Positions 26,672 to 34,491 of a stretch of DNA of 64,000 nt are shown here, one piece after another. The DNA is from UBA5859 sp041940025. GTDB taxonomy: Bacteria; Pseudomonadota; Gammaproteobacteria; UBA5859. Position numbers and translations under genes: made by a program. How positions within the stretch are numbered: position 1 is the stretch's first letter; each line of letters starts with the position of its first letter. The notes beneath the pieces were generated by a model. That model was given only the letters and a program-made list of their open reading frames with translations. It searched no databases and had not been told where the DNA came from. Where the stretch lies: contig JBGTSY010000003.1 in assembly GCA_041940025.1 (NCBI GenBank), forward strand, positions 62,001-126,000. Reading direction: 5' to 3'.

Positions 26672-28384
26672 ATGGCAACAACGACTGACATTCCTCTAGA
26701 TGGGCTTGCCCGAAAATTGGTTCAAGATAATTTATTGAGCCATGAGACAGCACAAGATGCGCTACAGGGTGCCAAATCGGAAAAGCTCCCCTTTGTCACC
26801 TATTTGACGAAAAATGACATTCTCTCCGCCCGCCAAGTGGCGACAATGGCGTCACTTGAATTCGGTCTACCTCTTTTCGATATCAGCCGCTTGGAAGCGA
26901 GCACCGAGATTCGAAATTTAGTTAACGAAAAGTTGGTGAGAAAACATCACTTGCTTCCCATATTTAAACGGGGCAATAAATTATTTGTTGCCATCTCCGA
27001 TCCGACTAATTTACAGGCACTGGACGAAATCAAATTCGCCTCAGGTCACAATATTGAGGCCATCGTCGTCGAAGACAGTAAGTTGGTCCAGGCAATCGAA
27101 AAAACCTTTTCCCAGGAAGATCTAGATATCGGCGAAGGTCTGGATGACGAAGACTTAGACGCCCTTGATATTGTGTCCGGCGAAGAGGAGATGGCACAAG
27201 CAGAGGATGACTCAGGCGAAGATGACGCGCCCATTGTTCGTTTCGTCAACAAAGTGCTGCTGGATGGCATCCACAAAGGCGTCTCAGATCTGCACTTTGA
27301 ACCATACGAAAAAAGTTTCCGTATTCGCTTCAGACAAGACGGTATCTTGCATACGGCCGCCTCCCCGCCCATGAGTATTGCCAACCGACTCACAGCGCGG
27401 ATTAAGGTGATGGCGCGCATGGATATTTCTGAACGTCGCATCCCTCAGGATGGCCGCATCAAATTGAGCTTGTCCAAAAAGCGTGCCATCGATTTTCGGG
27501 TCAACACGCTCCCTACATTATGGGGCGAAAAAATTGTTATGCGGATCCTCGACCCCAGCAGTGCCAAAATTGGCATCGACGCCTTGGGTTATGAACCTGG
27601 TCAAAAAGAGAATTTTATGGAGGCGATCCATAAGCCTCAGGGCATGGTATTGGTAACAGGGCCGACGGGTAGTGGTAAAACCGTCTCTCTTTATACTGGC
27701 CTCAACATATTAAATACCGACGAACGCAATATCTCTACTGCGGAGGATCCCGTAGAAATCAATTTGGCGGGTATCAATCAAGTCAATATGAATCCTAAGG
27801 TGGGATTAACCTTTTCCTCCGCTCTACGCGCATTCTTGCGTCAGGACCCAGATGTGATTATGGTAGGGGAGATCCGGGATAAGGAAACCGGCGAAATTGC
27901 GATTAAGGCGGCACAGACCGGCCATATGGTGCTCTCCACGCTGCATACCAATAGCGCACCAGAAACGCTAAACAGATTGATGAATATGGGCATTGAGCCC
28001 TTTAACATTGCCACTTCTGTCAACCTGATTATTGCTCAACGGTTGGCACGAAGACTCTGCCCCCACTGTAAAAAAGAAACCAAACTGCCGAAAGAGGTGC
28101 TGACGCGTGCAGGTTTCACCGCTGCTGAAATACCAGATCTGAATCTGTTCGAAGCAGTGGGATGCAGTAAATGTAAACAGGGATACTCGGGACGAGTGGG
28201 CATTTACGAAGTGATGCCGATATCTGAGGAGATGCAAAATCTCATCATGACCGGCGCAAATTCATTGCAATTGGCCCAACAGGCGAAAGAGGAAGGTATC
28301 AATGATTTACGCCGATCCGGGTTAAATAAGGTAGCAGAGGGCCTCACCAGCCTTGAAGAAATCAATCGTGTAACTAAGGATTAA
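26672..28384 (+). CDS. pilB: Type IV pilus assembly ATPase PilB
   Basis: PilB is the hexameric cytoplasmic ATPase that powers pilus extension. The 570-residue protein has an N-terminal MshEN-like domain (1-150), Walker A GPTGSGKT (near 330-337), an Asp box/Walker B region (DPDVIMVGEIRD), a His box and a tetracysteine zinc motif (CPHC near 463 with CSKC about 35 residues on). It is followed by pilC (5-bp gap) and pilD, the standard pilBCD operon. No major pilin gene (pilA) lies in the divergent position, which is taken by an Irr-like regulator and the tRNA. Confidence 0.97.
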   Translation: MATTTDIPLDGLARKLVQDNLLSHETAQDALQGAKSEKLPFVTYLTKNDILSARQVATMASLEFGLPLFDISRLEASTEIRNLVNEKLVRKHHLLPIFKRGNKLFVAISDPTNLQALDEIKFASGHNIEAIVVEDSKLVQAIEKTFSQEDLDIGEGLDDEDLDALDIVSGEEEMAQAEDDSGEDDAPIVRFVNKVLLDGIHKGVSDLHFEPYEKSFRIRFRQDGILHTAASPPMSIANRLTARIKVMARMDISERRIPQDGRIKLSLSKKRAIDFRVNTLPTLWGEKIVMRILDPSSAKIGIDALGYEPGQKENFMEAIHKPQGMVLVTGPTGSGKTVSLYTGLNILNTDERNISTAEDPVEINLAGINQVNMNPKVGLTFSSALRAFLRQDPDVIMVGEIRDKETGEIAIKAAQTGHMVLSTLHTNSAPETLNRLMNMGIEPFNIATSVNLIIAQRLARRLCPHCKKETKLPKEVLTRAGFTAAEIPDLNLFEAVGCSKCKQGYSGRVGIYEVMPISEEMQNLIMTGANSLQLAQQAKEEGINDLRRSGLNKVAEGLTSLEEINRVTKD

Positions 28385-28389
28385 GTACC

Positions 28390-29610
28390 ATGGCGGCATC
28401 TAAAGAGTTAAAGTCATCCACCTTTGCTTGGGAAGGAACCGATCAGCGGGGCCGGAAAACCAAAGGCCAAAGTCAGGGAACAAGCGCCGCCCTGATCAAA
28501 GCCGAGCTACGCCGACAAGGGATCACACCGTCGAAAATCTCAAAAAAATCAACCGCAACAGCAAACCGCAAGAAAAAAATTCTAACCAAAGACATCGCTG
28601 TTTTTGCGCGTCAAATGGCTACCATGATGCAAGCCGGTGTACCTTTGGTGCAAGCATTCGATATCATTGGCAAGGGCCACGACAATCCAGCGATGCAGAT
28701 CCTGATTATGCAAATCAAAGCAGACATCGAGGGAGGAAACTCCTTTTCTGAAGCATTGCGAAAACATCCGCAATATTTCGATGATCTATTTTGTAACCTC
28801 ACGGCAGCCGGTGAACAAGCGGGTGTGTTAGATGATTTGTTGGATAAGATTGCAACCTATAAAGAAAAAACCGAAGCCATTAAAGCGAAGATTAAAAAGG
28901 CGCTAACCTATCCCACAGCCATTATTGTCATCGCGTTTGCGGTGACTGCCATTCTGTTGGTATTCGTGGTACCTCAGTTTGAAGATCTCTTTTCGGGATT
29001 TGGTGCCGACTTGCCCACCTTTACCCGCATGGTGATCGATCTTTCGGAATTTATGCAAAAATGGTGGCTACCGATCCTTGTCGGTCTAATCGCCTCAGGT
29101 GTGGCTTTTTCCCAAGCGAAGAAGAAATCGCTAAAGTTTCGCCAAAATTTAGATAAAATCACACTAAAATTGCCTGTAGTGGGTGATATTGTCACCAAGG
29201 CTTCCATTGCACGCTATGCGCGAACGCTGGCAACCACCTTTGCCGCCGGTGTGCCCCTAGTAGAAGCGTTGGAAACGGTAGCGGGCGCCACGGGTAATTG
29301 GGTGTACACTGCTGGTGTGTTCAAAATTCGTGAAGAGGTCTCCACTGGCCAACAGTTACAACAAGCAATGAAAGGCACCCAACTATTTCCCAATATGGTG
29401 GTGCAGATGGTGGCTATCGGTGAAGAGTCGGGTTCATTAGACACTATGTTAGGCAAAGTCGCTGATTTTTACGAAGAAGAAGTAGATAACATGGTTGACA
29501 ATCTCAGCTCGCTATTGGAGCCGATTATTATGGCTGTGCTCGGTATTCTGGTGGGCGGATTGGTGACTGCTATGTATTTACCCATTTTCAAAATGGGTCA
29601 GGTGGTGTAA
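28390..29610 (+). CDS. pilC: Type IV pilus inner-membrane platform protein PilC
   Basis: PilC is the polytopic platform protein that couples PilB to pilin insertion. The 406 residues contain two T2SSF (GspF-type) domains, about 70-193 and 275-396, and three membrane helices (near 176-196, 225-245 and 380-400). The N-terminal cytoplasmic stretch FAWEGTDQRGRKTKGQ and the repeated FARQMATMMQAGVPL / YARTLATTFAAGVPL pairs are typical. It lies directly after pilB. Confidence 0.96.
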   Translation: MAASKELKSSTFAWEGTDQRGRKTKGQSQGTSAALIKAELRRQGITPSKISKKSTATANRKKKILTKDIAVFARQMATMMQAGVPLVQAFDIIGKGHDNPAMQILIMQIKADIEGGNSFSEALRKHPQYFDDLFCNLTAAGEQAGVLDDLLDKIATYKEKTEAIKAKIKKALTYPTAIIVIAFAVTAILLVFVVPQFEDLFSGFGADLPTFTRMVIDLSEFMQKWWLPILVGLIASGVAFSQAKKKSLKFRQNLDKITLKLPVVGDIVTKASIARYARTLATTFAAGVPLVEALETVAGATGNWVYTAGVFKIREEVSTGQQLQQAMKGTQLFPNMVVQMVAIGEESGSLDTMLGKVADFYEEEVDNMVDNLSSLLEPIIMAVLGILVGGLVTAMYLPIFKMGQVV

Positions 29611-29644
29611 GCCTGTTTTATCCACATAATCGATTCAGACACGG

Positions 29645-30538
29645 ATGTCAGAGTTAATACTCTATTTTAATCATTACCCGATTGCCTTGATGGCTGTTGC
29701 AGGTCTATTGGGCCTAATTGTCGGCAGCTTTCTCAATGTGGTCAGTTATCGCCTGCCATTAATGATGTTTCGGGACTGGCGCACTCAAGCAAGAGAATAT
29801 CTTGAGTTAGAGGCGACGCATGAGAATATAGAAGAAGAGAGCACACTCAATCTAGCGTTTCCTGCCTCCCATTGTCCAAACTGTAAAGGTGAAATTTGGG
29901 CAAGAGATAACATTCCCTTGCTGGGTTGGCTATTTCTGCGAGGCAAATGCCGCCACTGCGGTGTGTCTATTTCTGTTCGCTATCCAATCGTGGAATGTCT
30001 GACTGCTGCCTTCAGTATGGTCGTTGTTTTCTATTTTGGATTTAACATTCAGAGTCTGGCGGCACTCGTCTTAACCTGGTCATTGATAGCCTTATCATTG
30101 ATAGATATTGATCACCAAATTCTGCCAGATCAAATCACACTGTCACTGCTCTGGCTTGGTCTATTTTTAAGCCTATTCTCCTTTGAATCATTTACCACGC
30201 CCACTGAGGCAATTGTGGGCGCCATGGCAGGATACTTAAGTCTCTGGACCATTTATATGATTTTTAAAATAGTCACTGGCAAAGAAGGCATGGGCTTTGG
30301 AGATTTTAAGCTCTTTGCCGCCTTAGGGGCGTGGCTTGGCTGGCAAAGCCTACCCTTGATTATTCTACTTTCCTCACTTGTCGGCGCTGCTGTCGGCATC
30401 AGTCTAATAGTGTTTCGTGGTGCAGATCGACAATTGGCGATACCTTTTGGCCCCTACCTGGCGGCGGCGGGTTGGATTGCGCTCATCTGGGGCGATCGCA
30501 TCATTCAAGCCTATTTAGGCAGCCCCCTACTCCATTAA
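29645..30538 (+). CDS. pilD: Prepilin peptidase / N-methyltransferase PilD
   Basis: PilD cleaves type IV prepilin leaders and methylates the new N-terminal residue; it usually also serves type II secretion pseudopilins. The 297-residue membrane protein has the zinc-binding cysteine pairs C77/C80 and C102/C105. Candidate catalytic aspartates are in SLIDIDHQILPD (D154/D156) and in GMGFGD (D220). There are about seven or eight helices. The ATG at 29645 is 34 bp after pilC. Confidence 0.96.
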   Translation: MSELILYFNHYPIALMAVAGLLGLIVGSFLNVVSYRLPLMMFRDWRTQAREYLELEATHENIEEESTLNLAFPASHCPNCKGEIWARDNIPLLGWLFLRGKCRHCGVSISVRYPIVECLTAAFSMVVVFYFGFNIQSLAALVLTWSLIALSLIDIDHQILPDQITLSLLWLGLFLSLFSFESFTTPTEAIVGAMAGYLSLWTIYMIFKIVTGKEGMGFGDFKLFAALGAWLGWQSLPLIILLSSLVGAAVGISLIVFRGADRQLAIPFGPYLAAAGWIALIWGDRIIQAYLGSPLLH

Positions 30539-30605
30539 TCTTCTTGCCTTTAAAAATCATCTGACTACACTTGTGACTTTCTTATTCAGGAAGGTCTAAG
30601 TATTC

Positions 30606-31211
30606 ATGTATATAGTGGCGCTCACAGGAGGCATTGGATCGGGCAAATCCACTGTCGCAAAGATTTTTAGAGACTTAGGTGTCACCACTATTGATACAGA
30701 TCAACTGGCGCGAGATGTAGTGATGCCGGGACAACCCGCATTAGAAAAGATTGTCGAACATTTCGGAAACGAGATGTTAAATCAGCATGGAGAGTTGGAT
30801 CGCGAACGTATGCGAGAATATATTTTTCAACACCCTGAAGACAAGAAAGTGCTAGAAAACATCACCCATCCCGCTATTTTTATGGCGATGCAGAAAGCCT
30901 TACAAGAAGCAACCAGTCAATACGTTATCCTCGAAATCCCGCTACTGGCAGAGTCTGGAGGTCAACGAGGTTTAGCGCAGCGAGTTTTATTGGTGGATGT
31001 GACCGAAGATCAACAAATTCAACGGACTATGTCGCGAGATGGTGTCGATCGACCTTCGGTCGAGGCGATTTTAAAAGCACAATCTACACGCGAAGCACGC
31101 CAATCATTGGCGGATGATGTTATTGTAAACGACAAGGACTTCAAACACCTAGAAGCACAAGTGAAGCAGCTTCATAAGAGATATCTACAACTAGCCGATA
31201 ACCTAAATTAA
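30606..31211 (+). CDS. coaE: Dephospho-CoA kinase
   Basis: CoaE carries out the last step of coenzyme A synthesis, phosphorylating the 3'-OH of dephospho-CoA. The 201-residue protein has the P-loop GGIGSGKST (8-16), DTDQLARDV (31-39) and the lid segment RDGVDRPSVEA. AGGAAGG lies upstream of the ATG. pilBCD-coaE-yacG is the usual gammaproteobacterial order, here with zapD between. Confidence 0.96.
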   Translation: MYIVALTGGIGSGKSTVAKIFRDLGVTTIDTDQLARDVVMPGQPALEKIVEHFGNEMLNQHGELDRERMREYIFQHPEDKKVLENITHPAIFMAMQKALQEATSQYVILEIPLLAESGGQRGLAQRVLLVDVTEDQQIQRTMSRDGVDRPSVEAILKAQSTREARQSLADDVIVNDKDFKHLEAQVKQLHKRYLQLADNLN

Positions 31212-31232
31212 ACTAATGGGCAAACTACCACC

Positions 31233-32090
31233 ATGGCGGGATTGAGCGTTAGAAAACCAATGGCCTTTACACTAATCAGCACGGATGAAAGCACAGATGA
31301 GCCCACGTTGCTCGATAGCACCAGTGTTCCGATGCTCACTTACGAATTGCCGCTGTGTGAAAGAATTCGTACCTTCCTTCGTCTTGAAAGCCTGTTCCGC
31401 GAAGGCACCCAAGCCATACATGGAGACGCCAAACGGGAAGCACGCCAGTCTCTGATGTCCCTCGTCACCATCTTGCACATCTTGGATAGAAATGATCTCA
31501 GAACCGATGTCATTAAAGAGCTGGATCATCAAATAAGTCATTTAGCAGAACTAGATAAGATGAAAGATGTGGATCCTCACAAATTGAGCCGCATCTTAGA
31601 CGAGATGGAATCCCTACTAGATGAATTAATACGACACAAAGGGCGCCTTGGTCAATCGCTCAGGAGCCAAGAGGTGTTGAATAGTATTTTGCAACGCATG
31701 GGATTAATTGCCGGTACTTGCGATTTTGATTTACCAATTCTACATCACTGGTTAGGTCAATCGATGTCTATGCGACGTGAGGATTTACAGGATTGGTATC
31801 AACAACTCGATAGCATACGCCGCTCTATTAATTTGATTTTAAAATTGACCAGAGAGAGTAATGACGCGCAAGAAGCGACTGCCCTTGCTGGCTTCTATCA
31901 GAATAACTTAAATAAGCAACGTGCTTATCAATTGTTGCAGGTATCGGTGGCGCGTCACCTGCAAGTCTTCCCCGAGATCAGCGCTGGGAAGCATCGTGTA
32001 TCCATCCGCTTTCTGCGCTATACGAAACACCAACGCGCCACCCAAGCGCAGGATGATATCCCTTTTTATCTCAATTGTTGTGTGCTCTAA
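31233..32090 (+). CDS. zapD: Cell division protein ZapD
   Basis: ZapD binds the FtsZ C-terminus and cross-links protofilaments. The 285-residue frame matches the family from YELPLCERIRTFLRLESLF (near 36) to the C-terminal FLRYTKHQRATQAQDDIPF segment, which fits the conserved basic FtsZ-binding patch. The N-terminal 33 residues before MLTYELPL are not conserved, so the true start may be one of the internal ATGs at 31260 or 31332. It sits 3 bp before yacG. Confidence 0.92.
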   Translation: MAGLSVRKPMAFTLISTDESTDEPTLLDSTSVPMLTYELPLCERIRTFLRLESLFREGTQAIHGDAKREARQSLMSLVTILHILDRNDLRTDVIKELDHQISHLAELDKMKDVDPHKLSRILDEMESLLDELIRHKGRLGQSLRSQEVLNSILQRMGLIAGTCDFDLPILHHWLGQSMSMRREDLQDWYQQLDSIRRSINLILKLTRESNDAQEATALAGFYQNNLNKQRAYQLLQVSVARHLQVFPEISAGKHRVSIRFLRYTKHQRATQAQDDIPFYLNCCVL

Positions 32091-32093
32091 CTG

Positions 32094-32285
32094 ATGGTGA
32101 CTCATGTAGCCTGCCCCCGCTGTGGGCAATCTGTTCCTTGGAATGATCAGGCGACTCATCGTCCTTTTTGCAGTGAAAAATGTAAACTCATCGATCTGGG
32201 TCAATGGGCCGACGAGGATCATCGTATTTCTGGATCCTTAGACTCTGATCCCATATGGGACTCGAACAGCGGCGCCGAGGATTGA
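32094..32285 (+). CDS. yacG: DNA gyrase inhibitor YacG
   Basis: A 63-residue zinc-finger protein with the family's C7-x2-C10...C26-x3-C30 motif (CPRCGQ, CSEKCK) followed by IDLGQWADE. In E. coli YacG binds GyrB and blocks DNA binding by gyrase. Its last 48 bp overlap the convergent Nudix-fusion gene on the other strand. Confidence 0.93.
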   Translation: MVTHVACPRCGQSVPWNDQATHRPFCSEKCKLIDLGQWADEDHRISGSLDSDPIWDSNSGAED

Positions 32286-33296
32286 AGGTATCGATTCAGA
32301 CTCTTGCCATAGGGCGGAGGTAAAAGCCAATCCCTGAGCCCCAAATTCGAAAGCTTGTTTAAAATCATCCCCAGCCATGCCACCCAATAGATAAGCAGGC
32401 ATGGGCGCCAGATCCAATAGCTCTTTAGTTTTTTGCCATCCGAGCGGCACTGCCTCAGGATGAGTATGGGTAGCTGACACAGGCGAGATAAAAACAAAAT
32501 CCATCTGTAGTTGCGTCGCCATTTGTAATTCATCCATTGAGTGGCAGGCGCTGGAATAGAGCAACCTGGGATGTTTTCGCAAATTGGTACAATGTCTTAA
32601 TCGATGTGAATCGAAATGCACACCCTCTGCATTTAACTTAATGGCCTCTTCAACGCTACCATTGTGTAAATAGAAACTGCCGTATTCGTCACACAGGGTA
32701 CGACTGGCGTTAGCAAGCGCCATTTTTTGCGTCAACTGTAAGCCCTTGGCACGAAACTGCACCATCGGCACTCCAGCCAATAACACTGCTTCTAATCGCT
32801 CTAGAAATCGATGATCCGCGTTAGGCATCAACTCTGGCTCAGGGGTCACACCAACTAAACTGGGTAATCTTAACGCAGTGAGGATGCCCTGGTTTGCCGC
32901 AGGAGTAGTGAGTTCAGCTAACTGCGCGGGATCTACCCACGTCAGCGGTTGTCCCTCGTTCGCAACCACGCGCCCCTGGTAAGCATGTACTTCAAAAATA
33001 AACAACTCCACAGACAGTTTTTCGTAGCGAAATGGCACTCTCAACAGAAAGCTGATTTGAGTCGGGCGAATGCCCAACTCCTCCAATAACTCTCGATGTA
33101 ACGCCTGCTCTACGGTCTCGCCCGCTTCCACTTTGCCACCGGGAAACTCCCATTTTCCCCCTTCGGGTTGATGCAGTGATCGTTGACTGAGAAGAACCTG
33201 GCCCGCACCGTTTTTGATGACGGCCGCCGCGACTGGGATAGGACGATGACTATCTGGCTTAAGTTCTATATTCCGCGTTGATACGCACATAGTCAT
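32238..33296 (-). CDS. Nudix hydrolase fused to thiamine-phosphate-synthase-like domain
   Basis: A two-domain protein of about 352 residues. The N-terminal half is a MutT-like Nudix domain with a full Nudix box (GGKVEAGETVEQAL then RELLEELG, about 53-75), suggesting removal of oxidised nucleotides such as 8-oxo-dGTP. The C-terminal half (from about 155) resembles ThiE/TenI: QFRAKGL, then FISPVSATHTHPEA, then YLLGGM. Several ThiE active-site residues differ, so thiamin synthesis is doubtful. The fusion is known in Pseudomonas-like genomes before argJ. Starts at 33296 or 33290 (both ATG) overlap argJ by 30-40 bp, and the 3' end overlaps yacG by 48 bp. Confidence 0.88.
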   Translation of the reverse strand: MTMCVSTRNIELKPDSHRPIPVAAAVIKNGAGQVLLSQRSLHQPEGGKWEFPGGKVEAGETVEQALHRELLEELGIRPTQISFLLRVPFRYEKLSVELFIFEVHAYQGRVVANEGQPLTWVDPAQLAELTTPAANQGILTALRLPSLVGVTPEPELMPNADHRFLERLEAVLLAGVPMVQFRAKGLQLTQKMALANASRTLCDEYGSFYLHNGSVEEAIKLNAEGVHFDSHRLRHCTNLRKHPRLLYSSACHSMDELQMATQLQMDFVFISPVSATHTHPEAVPLGWQKTKELLDLAPMPAYLLGGMAGDDFKQAFEFGAQGLAFTSALWQESESIPSILGAAVRVPYGIRV

Positions 33297-34479
33297 AACT
33301 GAGATCAGTGGTCCAAACCTGGTAACAAGCGTCACCGCGACCTAACTCAACACGGATATGAAAAGCAGGCTGCGCCATAATCTTTTCTGCACTCGACTCA
33401 ACATAGTCCGGTGCCACCGCGCCCGCCGCAGCTAAAGGCAAAGAGTCTAAATATATGTGTACTTTATCCACGGCTAAACCATCCACACCTGCCCGTCCTA
33501 CCGCCGCCAGGATACGCCCCCAATTGGGATCGGAGGCGAAAAAAGCGGTCTTACACAGCGGCGATTCGGCAATAGCGTAAGCGACCTTTGCCGCCTCTTC
33601 TTCGTGCTTCGCTGCTACTACTTCAATGGTGACACACTTGGTTGCCCCTTCTCCATCCTTCACCAGTTCGATGGCGAGTTCGCGACAGAGATCGAGAGTT
33701 TGCGTCAGCAAGGCCTGGTACAGCTCTCCTTCAGCACTGTCTATCAGTGTGTTACCTGCTAACCCGGTAGCCGCCATGACACAGGCGTCATTGGTAGAGG
33801 TGTCCCCATCCACGGAAATACGATTAAAGGAGGCGGCGGCGGCCTGCGCCAAGATGGACTGCAAAATCGGTGGTGCCACATTCACATCTGTTGCCAAAAA
33901 CGCCAACATAGTGGCCATGTTCGGCTTCATCATACCGGCACCTTTGGCAATGCCACTGATGGTAAAAGTTTCCCCGGCAACGTCAAACTTGCGAGAGGCC
34001 GCCTTCGGTTTGCTATCTGTGGTCATAATTCCACGAGCCGCATATAACCAACCTGAATCATTTAATCCTGCTGCTAAAGCGGGTACCGCATTCACGATAG
34101 CCTCAACAGGTAGACGCTCAGCAATTACCCCAGTGGAAAAGGGCAACACCTCCGTCACCGAGACCTCTGCGAGAGCCGCGACTTTTTCACAGCACGCTAG
34201 CGCATCTTGTCTGCCCTGCTCACCCATACCCGCATTGGCATTACCCGAATTGATTAACCAATAGCGTGGCATCGACTGCTGCAAATGTGCCTTTGCGATC
34301 TCCACGGGGGCAGCACAAAACGCATTTTGCGTAAACAGAGCTGCGGTGTGGCTACCGGGAACTAGTTCGAATAGAACCAAATCGGGACGATTTTCATAGC
34401 GTATCCCAGCAGCAAGAGTATGCACACGCACACCGGATACAGGTAAAACCTGCATGTGAGTATCCAAATGTTGATTCAT
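33259..34479 (-). CDS. argJ: Bifunctional ornithine acetyltransferase / N-acetylglutamate synthase ArgJ
   Basis: ArgJ transfers the acetyl group from N-acetylornithine to glutamate, recycling it in arginine synthesis. It is made as a proenzyme that cleaves itself before a threonine. The 406-residue protein has the cleavage motif KPNMATML with T190 as nucleophile, plus SGNANAG (78-84), GIAKGAGMM (176-184) and VDGDTSTND. It lies between secA (12-bp gap) and the Nudix fusion. Whether it is mono- or bifunctional cannot be read from sequence. Confidence 0.96.
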   Translation of the reverse strand: MNQHLDTHMQVLPVSGVRVHTLAAGIRYENRPDLVLFELVPGSHTAALFTQNAFCAAPVEIAKAHLQQSMPRYWLINSGNANAGMGEQGRQDALACCEKVAALAEVSVTEVLPFSTGVIAERLPVEAIVNAVPALAAGLNDSGWLYAARGIMTTDSKPKAASRKFDVAGETFTISGIAKGAGMMKPNMATMLAFLATDVNVAPPILQSILAQAAAASFNRISVDGDTSTNDACVMAATGLAGNTLIDSAEGELYQALLTQTLDLCRELAIELVKDGEGATKCVTIEVVAAKHEEEAAKVAYAIAESPLCKTAFFASDPNWGRILAAVGRAGVDGLAVDKVHIYLDSLPLAAAGAVAPDYVESSAEKIMAQPAFHIRVELGRGDACYQVWTTDLSYDYVRINAEYRT

Positions 34480-34491
34480 TTTCTGATCATG

